From the IMG/VR virus record IMGVR_UViG_3300025674_000179, positions 1 to 34,197 of that record: a stretch of 34,197 bases of DNA. The stretch is one strand, 5' to 3'. This DNA is from a virus. This document shows positions 17,977 through 24,074 of the stretch, piece after piece. The stretch's first letter is position 1; each line of letters opens with the position of its first letter. The notes beneath the pieces were generated by a model, which ran no database searches, was not told the DNA's origin, and was given only the letters and a program-made list of their open reading frames with translations. The position numbers were made by a program, and so were the translations under genes.

Positions 17977-20424
17977 ATGAATGAATTGATTGATTTTTCT
18001 TTAGATACAGAAAATGGAGAAAAAAATTATAATCTGGCAAAATGGTATGAATCTCAAGGACAAACTGCAGCAGCACATACCTATTATTTAAGATGTGCCG
18101 AACGGTCTGAAAACTACCTTTTATCATATTCGGCATTAATTAGAGCGTCATTTTGTTATAAATCTCAAGGTTCAAGAGATGTTACAGAAAAAGTACTTCT
18201 TGAAAATGCTTTAATACTAATTCCAGAAAGACCGGAAGCATATTATTTTATTTCATTATTGTATGAAAAAAAACAAGATTGGCAAAATTGTTACATCTAT
18301 GCGGATTTTGGATTAAGATGTGATTTTTCTCCATTGGACTATATTCCTGAATATGGAGGAAAACATCTATTGATTTTTCAAAAAGCAGTTGCGTCTTGGT
18401 GGTGGGGTAAAGGAATGGAATCCAGAAAATTATTTCATTCTCTTGTTGATAATCATTGGGAACTATTAGATGAAACTCATAAGAAATCTGTAGAAAGTAA
18501 TATTGCAAGATTGGGTTCTGGTCCAAAATCTCAAGAATTTATTTTTTATAAAAAAGAAAATTATTCTAAGTTAAGATATAACTTTCCGGATTCTTCTTCA
18601 ATAGAACATAATTATTCTCAAGTTTTTCAGGATATGTTTATTCTTTCTATGACAAATGGAAAGAAAAATGGAACTTTTCTTGAAATAGGAGGATCAGACC
18701 CATTTAGAGGTAATAATACTGCACTTTTAGAAAAAAATTTTGATTGGAAAGGAGTTTCTATTGAATATGATAAAAAATTTATTGATAATTATACAAATAA
18801 TAGAACTGCAAAATTAATACACGACAATGCATTAACAATAGATTACAATAAACTTCTTCAAGAGAATTTTAAAGATAATGTTATTGATTATCTTCAACTA
18901 GACATTGAACCAGCAAGAAATACATATGAGTGTATGCTAAAAATACCTTTTGATGAATATAAGTTCGCTGTGATTACTTATGAACATGATTATTACATTG
19001 ATATAACTAAGTCTTATCGTGATAAATCAAGAGAATTTCTTAAAAGTAAAGGTTATGTGATGATTGTAAATGATATTTCTCCTGATGGACTTAGTAATTT
19101 TGAAGATTGGTGGGTTCATCCTGATTTAGTAGATAAAAAAATTATGAATATTATGAACGATGTATCAGATAATATTAAAAAAGTTGATGACTATATGCTC
19201 AGTAATGATTATTATTCTGAATTTGATACTGATAAGTACTTAAGAGAAAATTTTTTTCCGGACTTTTCTTATAAAGGAGTAATGGTTGAAGTTGGCGCAG
19301 GTCCACCGACATTCATCAGTACTTCTAAGCATTTTAGAAACAATGGATGGAGAACGATTTGTATTGAACCAAATCCAAAGTTTGTAAAACAGCATAAAAA
19401 AGAAGGAAGTGAAGTCTATCAATATGCGTGTTCAGATGAAGAAAATAAAACTTCATTTGTAATCAACTACAATAATGATAATTGGTATTCTCAAGAAAAC
19501 GATGGAGTTAGTTACTCATCCTTAGGAATTAGATATCAAAATATTCCAGAACACAACACTCAAGAAATAATTGAGGTTAATACAATTAGACTTAATACTT
19601 TACTAGAAAAAATTAATGTAGAAAAAGTTGATATTCTTTCTATTGATGTAGAAGGATGGGAACTTGATGTATTGATGGGATTTGATCATATTAAATATGA
19701 TCCTAAAGTAATTGTTTTAGAAAACTTTGAAAATAAAGTTGAATATGAAGTTTTTATGAGTGAAAGAGGATATTATAAAAAAACTTCTCTTGGTTATAAT
19801 GAAATCTATGTGAAGATTCAAGAACAAAAATTTTTTGAAATTAATTCAAATTTACAATCAACTTCTTGGATTGTTGATAATTTTTATGAAAATCCAGATG
19901 AAATAAGAAAATTTGCATTAGAACAAGATTATGATATTGGAGGAATTGGTAGAGGATACATTGGAAATAGAACTCATAAACAATTTTTATTTCCGGAACT
20001 CAAAGAAAAATTTGAAAATGTAATGGGTAAAAAAATTACTAAATGGGAAGAATATGGGATGAACGGTAGATTTCAATATTGTTGGTCAGGTCAACCATTG
20101 GTATATCATTGTGATAGTCAAAAATGGGGAGGAATGTTATATCTTACTCCAAATGCTCCATATCAATGTGGAACAACTTTATATGCACATAAAAAAACCA
20201 GAGCTAGAACTTATTATGATCAAGGATGGAATTCATCATGGATAGATGTTCCTGGAGATTGTCATCTTGATGGTACACCTTTTGAACCAGTAGATGTTTT
20301 TGGGAATGTTTATAATCGTCTTGTCATATTTGATGCGAGTTGTATACATTCTGCTTCAGAATATTTTGGAACAGTAAAAGAAAATTGTAGATTATGGCAA
20401 ATGTTCTTTTTTGACGCAGATTAA
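17977..20424 (+). CDS. Four-domain protein: TPR, two FkbM-like methyltransferases, 2OG-Fe(II) oxygenase
   Basis: 815 residues, the largest complete gene here. Residues 1-170 are TPR-like helices (AKWYESQGQTAAAHTYYLRC, PERPEAYYFISLLYEKKQDW). Residues ~210-370 hold a first FkbM-like domain (SQVFQDMFIL, GTFLEIGGSDPF, DYLQLDIEP); ~405-605 a second (GVMVEVGAGPPTF, ICIEPNPKF, DILSIDVEGWELDVL). The C-terminus (~615-815) is a DUF6445/2OG oxygenase-like domain: VYHCDSQKWGGMLYL (H701, D703), FDASCIHSASEYFG (H781) and R795 complete an HxD...H...R site. GAGG at 17967-17970 is the ribosome site. Last gene of the island before a fresh sigma70 promoter. A multi-step modification enzyme; substrate unknown. 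Confidence 0.78.
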   Translation: MNELIDFSLDTENGEKNYNLAKWYESQGQTAAAHTYYLRCAERSENYLLSYSALIRASFCYKSQGSRDVTEKVLLENALILIPERPEAYYFISLLYEKKQDWQNCYIYADFGLRCDFSPLDYIPEYGGKHLLIFQKAVASWWWGKGMESRKLFHSLVDNHWELLDETHKKSVESNIARLGSGPKSQEFIFYKKENYSKLRYNFPDSSSIEHNYSQVFQDMFILSMTNGKKNGTFLEIGGSDPFRGNNTALLEKNFDWKGVSIEYDKKFIDNYTNNRTAKLIHDNALTIDYNKLLQENFKDNVIDYLQLDIEPARNTYECMLKIPFDEYKFAVITYEHDYYIDITKSYRDKSREFLKSKGYVMIVNDISPDGLSNFEDWWVHPDLVDKKIMNIMNDVSDNIKKVDDYMLSNDYYSEFDTDKYLRENFFPDFSYKGVMVEVGAGPPTFISTSKHFRNNGWRTICIEPNPKFVKQHKKEGSEVYQYACSDEENKTSFVINYNNDNWYSQENDGVSYSSLGIRYQNIPEHNTQEIIEVNTIRLNTLLEKINVEKVDILSIDVEGWELDVLMGFDHIKYDPKVIVLENFENKVEYEVFMSERGYYKKTSLGYNEIYVKIQEQKFFEINSNLQSTSWIVDNFYENPDEIRKFALEQDYDIGGIGRGYIGNRTHKQFLFPELKEKFENVMGKKITKWEEYGMNGRFQYCWSGQPLVYHCDSQKWGGMLYLTPNAPYQCGTTLYAHKKTRARTYYDQGWNSSWIDVPGDCHLDGTPFEPVDVFGNVYNRLVIFDASCIHSASEYFGTVKENCRLWQMFFFDAD

Positions 20425-20429
20425 ATAAC

Positions 20430-20458
20430 TTGACATAACTTTTTCTTAACTCTATAAT
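20430..20458 (+). promoter_or_regulatory. Sigma70 promoter, perfect consensus
   Basis: TTGACA at 20430-20435 and TATAAT at 20453-20458 with a 17-base spacer, all 12 hexamer positions at consensus. It begins just after the stop of the 815-residue gene and drives the glutaredoxin gene at 20481. Reads as an early promoter for host RNA polymerase. Confidence 0.9.
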
Positions 20459-20480
20459 GTAAAAGACACTTAAATTTTTT

Positions 20481-20717
20481 ATGAATTTTTCTGTATACTC
20501 AAAAGAAAATTGCCCATACTGTGAAAGAGTAAAAAAAGTTTTTGATATGTTAAATATTCAACATAAAATTTTTACTTTAGACAAAGATTTTGTTAAAGAA
20601 GAATTTTATTCTAAGTTTGGAAAAGGATCAACTTTTCCCCAAGTATTATATGATGATGAGATAATTGGGGGGTGTGTAGAAACAATTAAGTTCCTAAAGG
20701 AAAACAAGTTTGTATAA
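20481..20717 (+). CDS. grx: Glutaredoxin
   Basis: 78 residues, the usual size of a phage glutaredoxin. The active site CPYC is at 11-14, the cis-Pro region STFPQV is in the 50s and GG is at the glutathione-binding turn (DEIIGGCVET). It would reduce disulfides using glutathione, classically supplying electrons to ribonucleotide reductase (compare T4 nrdC). Own early promoter upstream; a late-type TATAAATA box follows its stop directly. Confidence 0.93.
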   Translation: MNFSVYSKENCPYCERVKKVFDMLNIQHKIFTLDKDFVKEEFYSKFGKGSTFPQVLYDDEIIGGCVETIKFLKENKFV

Positions 20718-20725
20718 TATAAATA
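20718..20725 (+). promoter_or_regulatory. T4-late-like promoter TATAAATA
   Basis: Exact TATAAATA directly after the glutaredoxin stop. Transcription from here would give a leader of roughly 165-170 bases before ATG 20903, which contains the inverted repeats annotated next. Confidence 0.55.
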
Positions 20726-20775
20726 ACTCTGAAGACTACATTAATCGTGGTTTTGAATTTTTACTTGATGGAGGA

Positions 20776-20828
20776 AGAAAGCAAACTAAACCATTTCAAA
20801 TTATCTTTAAGAAGATAGTTTGCTTTCT
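20776..20828 (+). ncRNA. Structured leader or small RNA with 13-bp inverted repeat
   Basis: In the 185-base gap before ATG 20903, AGAAAGCAAACTA (20776-20788) and TAGTTTGCTTTCT (20816-20828) are perfect reverse complements around a 27-base loop. The inner part of the loop (ATCTT...AAGAT, 20803-20816) could form an alternative hairpin. A second stem, TTTCCTT (20858-20864) with AAGGAAA (20872-20878), follows, and TCTCC at 20846-20850 can pair with the GGAGA ribosome site at 20892-20896. No U-tract follows, so it does not look like a terminator. I read this as a regulatory leader or a small RNA; no known family is recognised. Confidence 0.5.
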
Positions 20829-20902
20829 AAATCGGGAAGTATCTATCTCCTTTGAACTTTCCTTAAGAAAAAAGGAAAAAACCAATCTTTTGGAGAACAA
20901 CC

Positions 20903-21166
20903 ATGTTAGCAGTTAGTCTAGTATTTGGTTCATTTCTTACAGTTTTATTTTTTATTGTTGGATTAATTGTTGGATGGGTTATAAGAGAATATATGATGAA
21001 TTATAGAGAGTTTCCAAAAATGCATCCAGAATTTTTTGATAATGAAGGAAATATCATCTCTGATGAAATAGTATCTCTTAAAGTTGAACCTGGATTTTAT
21101 GATGAATTTTTAGAAGAATATAATGAATCTCTTGAAGATGATGAAGACGAAGATAAAAAGGAGTAA
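20903..21166 (+). CDS. Small membrane protein with acidic tail
   Basis: 87 residues. One N-terminal transmembrane segment (about 4-27, LVFGSFLTVLFFIVGLIVGW), then a segment KMHPEFFDNEGNIISDEIVSL and a strongly acidic C-terminus (EDDEDEDKKE). This arrangement is familiar from cyanomyoviruses, where the function is unknown. Good ribosome site TGGAGAA at 20891-20897. It sits behind a structured leader, so expression is probably controlled post-transcriptionally. Confidence 0.7.
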   Translation: MLAVSLVFGSFLTVLFFIVGLIVGWVIREYMMNYREFPKMHPEFFDNEGNIISDEIVSLKVEPGFYDEFLEEYNESLEDDEDEDKKE

Positions 21167-21204
21167 TATATAAAATAATAAACACATATCATATTGAAAT
21201 TATT

Positions 21205-21795
21205 ATGCCTACAAAAACTGTTGTTACAAAAAAATCTGTTGGTACAAAATCAAAAGGAAGTAGTATTGATCTTCCTGCAAATCCTTTTATTTTTGAAATT
21301 TTAAATCTTACATCAAAACAAAGAGTAACTTCAAAAAAAATTGAAATTTTAAGGAAGTACGAACACCCATCACTTAAATCAATTTTTATTTGGAATTTTG
21401 ATGAAAGTATTGTATCTGCTCTTCCTCCTGGAGATGTTCCTTATGCTGCACTTGAAGAGCAAAATTCTTTTTCAGGTACACTAAGTGAAAAAATTGATGA
21501 TGCTGTATCTAAAATGAAAGAGATTGAATCAAATTCACTTGGGTCTCAAGATCAAGGTAGATCCAGTATTCGTAAAGAATATGAAAAATTTTATAATTTT
21601 GTTAGGGGTGGAAATGATGGACTAAGTTCTCTTCGTAGAGAAACTATGTTTATTAACATTCTACAAGGTCTTCATCCTCTTGAAGCAGAAATTCTTATTT
21701 TAACTAAAGATAAAAAACTACAAACAAAGTATAAAATCACCAAAGAACTGGTAACTGAAGCATATCCTGATATTAAGTGGGGAGGTCGTTCATAA
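21205..21795 (+). CDS. DUF6433 family cyanophage protein
   Basis: 196 residues. FEILNLTSKQRVTSKKIEIL, LKSIFIWNFDESIVSALPPG, FYNFVRGGNDGLSSLRRETM, LQGLHPLEAEILILTKDKKL and a C-terminal WGGRS match the DUF6433 family conserved in T4-like cyanophages. Function unknown; soluble, helical, with a basic Thr/Lys/Ser-rich N-terminus. It ends one base before the next ATG, suggesting they are co-expressed. Confidence 0.75.
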   Translation: MPTKTVVTKKSVGTKSKGSSIDLPANPFIFEILNLTSKQRVTSKKIEILRKYEHPSLKSIFIWNFDESIVSALPPGDVPYAALEEQNSFSGTLSEKIDDAVSKMKEIESNSLGSQDQGRSSIRKEYEKFYNFVRGGNDGLSSLRRETMFINILQGLHPLEAEILILTKDKKLQTKYKITKELVTEAYPDIKWGGRS

Positions 21796-21796
21796 G

Positions 21797-22150
21797 ATGA
21801 GTAAACTTCGTGATGTTATAGAAAAAGCAAAAAATACAGAAGAGCATATGGAACATTGGACACCAACAGAAAAAGAAACATGTAAATCACGATATGGATG
21901 TGATATTTTGTTGGAAAATGGTTCTTATGCTGAAGTGTGTACAAAAGAAGCACCTAATGATGCTTATATTATTAAATATCTGGTAGAAAATAAAATTTGT
22001 TTTGACCTAACTAGAGGAACACGAGTTCGTTTATTTGATATGTATTGGGATAAGTTTCGTGAAAATTTGAAGAGTATTGAATTTGGATACGGTAGATATA
22101 ATCCAAAACTTTGGGGTTATTCAAAATCTAAAAACAAAAAGAGAAAATGA
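21797..22150 (+). CDS. Conserved cyanophage hypothetical protein
   Basis: 117 residues, soluble, with a basic C-terminal tail (YSKSKNKKRK). The core DILLENGSYAEVCTKEAPNDAYIIKYLVENK and RGTRVRLFDMYWDKF (both quoted in part) look like a conserved small domain I associate with the DUF6433 neighbour in cyanophages, but no function is known. Directly follows DUF6433 and is followed by a strong terminator, so it is the last gene of this transcript. Confidence 0.65.
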   Translation: MSKLRDVIEKAKNTEEHMEHWTPTEKETCKSRYGCDILLENGSYAEVCTKEAPNDAYIIKYLVENKICFDLTRGTRVRLFDMYWDKFRENLKSIEFGYGRYNPKLWGYSKSKNKKRK

Positions 22151-22159
22151 ATTTCAAGA

Positions 22160-22188
22160 ACCCGGAAAAAAATTCCGGGTATTTTTTT
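22160..22188 (+). terminator. Rho-independent terminator
   Basis: Stem ACCCGGAA (22160-22167) / TTCCGGGT (22173-22180), loop AAAAA, followed by ATTTTTTTG. GC-rich in a very AT-rich genome; it isolates the riboswitch operon from upstream transcription. Confidence 0.92.
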
Positions 22189-22229
22189 GTCTCTTAAGAT
22201 TTTATAAAATTGTATTTTTTTACCAAAAT

Positions 22230-22258
22230 TTGCTAAATAAAAAGGAATGGTCTATAAT
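22230..22258 (+). promoter_or_regulatory. Sigma70 promoter of the riboswitch operon
   Basis: TTGCTA (22230-22235), 17-base spacer, TATAAT (22253-22258). Expected start near 22264-22266, exactly where the aptamer's first stem begins. The -35 box is imperfect, leaving room for an activator, but no NtcA box with correct spacing is seen. Confidence 0.75.
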
Positions 22259-22265
22259 GACCTTA

Positions 22266-22360
22266 CGTTCATCTCAGGAAACTGAGACGCAAGTAGGACG
22301 GCGGAACGGAACGTTCATTTGCTATTTGTGAATAGCAAACGCAAACCGCCCGAAGGAACG
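22266..22360 (+). promoter_or_regulatory. Glutamine riboswitch (glnA / Downstream-peptide class)
   Basis: The conserved elements of this class are in order: P1 strand CGTTC (22266-22270) followed by AT, hairpin CTCAG-GAAA-CTGAG (22273-22286), the core GACGCAAGTAGG (22286-22297), stem GGCGG (22300-22304) with CCGCC (22346-22350), then CGAAGGAACG, whose GAACG (22356-22360) closes P1. A variable arm with stem TTTGCTATT/AATAGCAAA (22318-22339) is inserted. The class binds L-glutamine and in cyanobacteria and their phages commonly precedes short ORFs. Just downstream GGATT (22361-22365) can pair with AATCC (22387-22391), enclosing the GGAGG ribosome site (22380-22384), so translation control is likely. 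The core differs by one base from the glnA-type GACGGAAGTAGG as I recall it. Confidence 0.88.
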
Positions 22361-22393
22361 GGATTCACAATCTCATTCTGGAGGAAAATCCTA

Positions 22394-22585
22394 ATGGCAA
22401 AAGCAACTTATAGGGGTGTTTCTTATGACACCGAAATTTATCATCAACAAAATCAAACACAAAATCAAAATTTTGATTTGAATTATCGTGGTATTCATTA
22501 TAATACACAAGTTCAACAACATCAGCAACCACAGCAATGTAATTTGAATTATCGTGGTATTAAATATGTGAAGGAAATTAACTGA
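22394..22585 (+). CDS. DUF4278-like Gln-rich small protein under the riboswitch
   Basis: 63 residues. Three copies of a YRG(V/I).Y motif (6-11, 31-36, 53-58), the DUF4278 signature seen in many small cyanobacterial proteins, are joined by Gln-rich linkers: 12 of 63 residues are Gln. ATG 22394 is chosen because GGAGG sits ten bases upstream and the aptamer lies entirely 5' of it; the longer in-frame extension would run into the aptamer. Function unknown; being behind a glutamine sensor links it to nitrogen status. Its stop overlaps the ATG of the next small ORF. Confidence 0.85.
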   Translation: MAKATYRGVSYDTEIYHQQNQTQNQNFDLNYRGIHYNTQVQQHQQPQQCNLNYRGIKYVKEIN

Positions 22586-22683
22586 TGAAAAAATTAAACT
22601 TTCTTCAATTAATTAAAACACAAAAAGAAAAAGAAAACCGTCGCCATCAAGCACAACTTGTTCATTTAGTTGGAGCAAAATAA
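22585..22683 (+). CDS. 32-residue basic peptide in the riboswitch operon
   Basis: ATG shares its A with the TGA of the DUF4278 gene, and its TAA shares the A of the next ATG. The peptide begins MKKLNFLQLIKTQKEKE and is rich in Lys, Gln and His, probably one amphipathic helix. No family recognised. The exact stop-start chaining on both sides is the main evidence that it is translated. A composition bias alone could produce an ORF this short, so confidence is moderate. Confidence 0.55.
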   Translation: MKKLNFLQLIKTQKEKENRRHQAQLVHLVGAK

Positions 22684-22766
22684 TGGCAGTTGTCACTCAA
22701 ATTACAATCGCATCTGCTTTTACAATTACTTTATTATCCATTCTTATTCAGTGTTTATATAAGTAA
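22683..22766 (+). CDS. 27-residue single-span membrane peptide in the riboswitch operon
   Basis: Begins at the A of the upstream TAA (TAATG). Almost the whole peptide (ITIASAFTITLLSILIQCLY) is a hydrophobic helix, typical of tiny cyanobacterial and cyanophage membrane peptides. Ends 15 bases before a strong terminator, so it is the last gene of a three-gene riboswitch operon. No named family recognised. Confidence 0.55.
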   Translation: MAVVTQITIASAFTITLLSILIQCLYK

Positions 22767-22781
22767 TTTAAAATTTATTAT

Positions 22782-22813
22782 AAAAGAAAGAGAGTTGATC
22801 TCTTTCTTTTTTT
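22782..22813 (+). terminator. Rho-independent terminator overlapping a promoter
   Basis: Perfect 12-bp stem AAAAGAAAGAGA (22782-22793) / TCTCTTTCTTTT (22799-22810), loop GTTGA, followed by TTT. Ends the riboswitch operon. Its loop and 3' arm also contain the -35 box and part of the spacer of the next promoter. Confidence 0.88.
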
Positions 22814-22823
22814 ATGCTATAGT
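22795..22823 (+). promoter_or_regulatory. Sigma70 promoter embedded in a terminator
   Basis: TTGATC (22795-22800), 17-base spacer, TATAGT (22818-22823). The -35 lies in the loop and 3' arm of the terminator hairpin. Would start transcription near 22830 for the two small ORFs and thyX. Confidence 0.65.
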
Positions 22824-22846
22824 CAAAATGAAACTTAAATTATTTT

Positions 22847-22987
22847 ATGGATAGAGATAAAATAAAAGTAATTATAAGAAATATGGAACTTCTTCTTGAT
22901 AGTTTAAAAGCAGAAATTTATACCGATGTTCCATCTTATAATTATGACGACATTATTCCTTATGATGAAGAATATGATGAAAAATGA
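22847..22987 (+). CDS. Small acidic protein (46 residues)
   Basis: ATG 22847 to TGA 22985-22987. Begins MDRDKIKVIIRNMELLLDSL (one helix) and ends in an Asp/Glu/Tyr-rich tail (DDIIPYDEEYDEK). No family recognised. First ORF behind the promoter at 22795-22823, and its stop overlaps the next ATG (ATGATGA), supporting translation. Confidence 0.6.
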   Translation: MDRDKIKVIIRNMELLLDSLKAEIYTDVPSYNYDDIIPYDEEYDEK

Positions 22988-23148
22988 TGAAAACTAAAAA
23001 GATAATTAATTTGCTTAAAACAGCAATCAAAAATAAACATATGTATTCTTTGGAAGAAATTGAGTATATAAAACAACAATTAAGTTTTATGGAAAATAAA
23101 CTAAAAGAAGTTCAACATAAAGATTATAAAGGATTTGGAAAAAAATGA
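22987..23148 (+). CDS. Small helical basic protein (53 residues)
   Basis: ATG 22987 overlaps the previous TGA; its own TGA (23146-23148) overlaps the thyX ATG. The sequence starts [18 protein letters not shown] and carries a predicted helix pair with coiled-coil spacing ([19 protein letters not shown]). Not recognised. Chained overlaps on both sides argue that it is real and co-translated with thyX. Confidence 0.6.
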   Translation: MKTKKIINLLKTAIKNKHMYSLEEIEYIKQQLSFMENKLKEVQHKDYKGFGKK

Positions 23149-23795
23149 GTGTAAAATTAATTAGTGTAACTCCAGATGCTGAAAAACATATTGCTTATTG
23201 TGCCAGAGTAAGTAATCCATCAAATCAAGAATCCAGTAGTTTTGAAGGACTTATTCGTTATTGTATTAAACATAGGCATTGGTCTATTTTTGAAATGGCA
23301 AGTATGACTTTAGAAATTGAAACTACTCGTGGTATTGCTGCACAAATTCTTCGTCATAGAAGTTTTACATTTCAAGAGTTTTCTCAAAGATATGCTGACT
23401 CCTCTTTATTAGGAGAAATTCCTGTTCCACAACTTCGTCGTCAAGATGTAAAAAATCGTCAAAATTCTATTGATGATCTTTCTCCTGGTATGAAAGAGGA
23501 TCTCTGGTTAAAAATTAATGACCATTTTCAGGAGTCTATGAGACTCTACAAAGAACTTCTTGATAAGGGAGTAGCAAAGGAGTGTGCTCGCTTTGTATTG
23601 CCCTTAGCAACACCTACACGCATCTATATGACGGGTTCTGTGAGGTCTTGGATTACATATATTGCTCTAAGAGAAAAATCTGGAACACAAAAAGAACATA
23701 TGGACGTTGCGAAAGAATGTAAAGTTATTTTCAATGAATGTTTTCCAATTACATCTTCTGCTTTAGGTGGAATTGAAACCGAATGGATTATTTGA
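23145..23795 (+). CDS. thyX: Flavin-dependent thymidylate synthase ThyX
   Basis: 216 residues, normal ThyX size. The signature [13 protein letters not shown] (70-82) fits the ThyX motif RHRx7S; an adjacent [15 protein letters not shown] strand-helix and late [20 protein letters not shown] match the FAD/dUMP site. Makes dTMP from dUMP with methylene-tetrahydrofolate, FAD and NADPH, supporting phage DNA synthesis. Common in marine cyanophages. ATGA overlap with the upstream small ORF places it in that operon. Confidence 0.96.
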   Translation: MSVKLISVTPDAEKHIAYCARVSNPSNQESSSFEGLIRYCIKHRHWSIFEMASMTLEIETTRGIAAQILRHRSFTFQEFSQRYADSSLLGEIPVPQLRRQDVKNRQNSIDDLSPGMKEDLWLKINDHFQESMRLYKELLDKGVAKECARFVLPLATPTRIYMTGSVRSWITYIALREKSGTQKEHMDVAKECKVIFNECFPITSSALGGIETEWII

Positions 23796-23797
23796 CC

Positions 23798-23805
23798 AAT
23801 AAATA
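23798..23805 (+). promoter_or_regulatory. Late-like promoter box AATAAATA
   Basis: AATAAATA immediately after the thyX stop, 26 bases before the GTG start at 23832. One mismatch from TATAAATA. Confidence 0.4.
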
Positions 23806-23831
23806 TTTTATATTTTATGGAGGAATGAATT

Positions 23832-24074
23832 GTGCCAACATATCCAGTCAAAAATTTAAAAACAGGAGAGACCAAAGAACTTGAGATGAGTATTTCTCAA
23901 TATGAGAAGTGGAGAAAAGAAAATCAAGATTGGGATAAAGATTGGCAGGCAGGAGTTGCTGGTGTTGGTGAAGTGGGTGAATGGAAGGATAAGTTAAATA
24001 AATCTCATCCTTCTTGGAACACAATTTTAGACCGAGCAGGCAAAATGCCTGGTTCAAACGTAAGAAGAAACTAA
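23832..24074 (+). CDS. Conserved phoH-adjacent cyanophage protein
   Basis: 80 residues from GTG 23832, with GGAGGA (23819-23824) as ribosome site. It begins MPTYPVKNLKTGETKELEM and continues with WDKDWQAGVAGVGEVGEW and PGSNVRR. The opening 'MPTYxxxxxxxG' recalls FmdB-type zinc-ribbon regulators, but the four cysteines of that family are absent, so this may be a metal-less descendant or an unrelated small fold. I recognise it as a gene regularly found before phoH in cyanomyoviruses. Function unknown. It ends directly against the phoH ATG. Confidence 0.65.
   Translation: MPTYPVKNLKTGETKELEMSISQYEKWRKENQDWDKDWQAGVAGVGEVGEWKDKLNKSHPSWNTILDRAGKMPGSNVRRN

Noticed and set aside
20710-20916. 68-residue open frame from TTG across the leader
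   Set aside because: It overlaps the glutaredoxin end and the next gene start, lacks a ribosome site, and covers perfect inverted repeats better explained as RNA structure.
22212-22223. NtcA-like GTA...TAC upstream of the riboswitch promoter
   Set aside because: Spacing is six bases (GTA-N6-TAC) instead of the eight needed for an NtcA site, within a T-rich run.
22077-22331. 84-residue frame spanning the terminator and aptamer
   Set aside because: It runs through a terminator hairpin and the riboswitch core with no codon-like pattern.
22319-22393. Longer N-terminus for the DUF4278-like gene
   Set aside because: It would be translated from inside the aptamer; ATG 22394 has a good GGAGG site and begins at the conserved motif.
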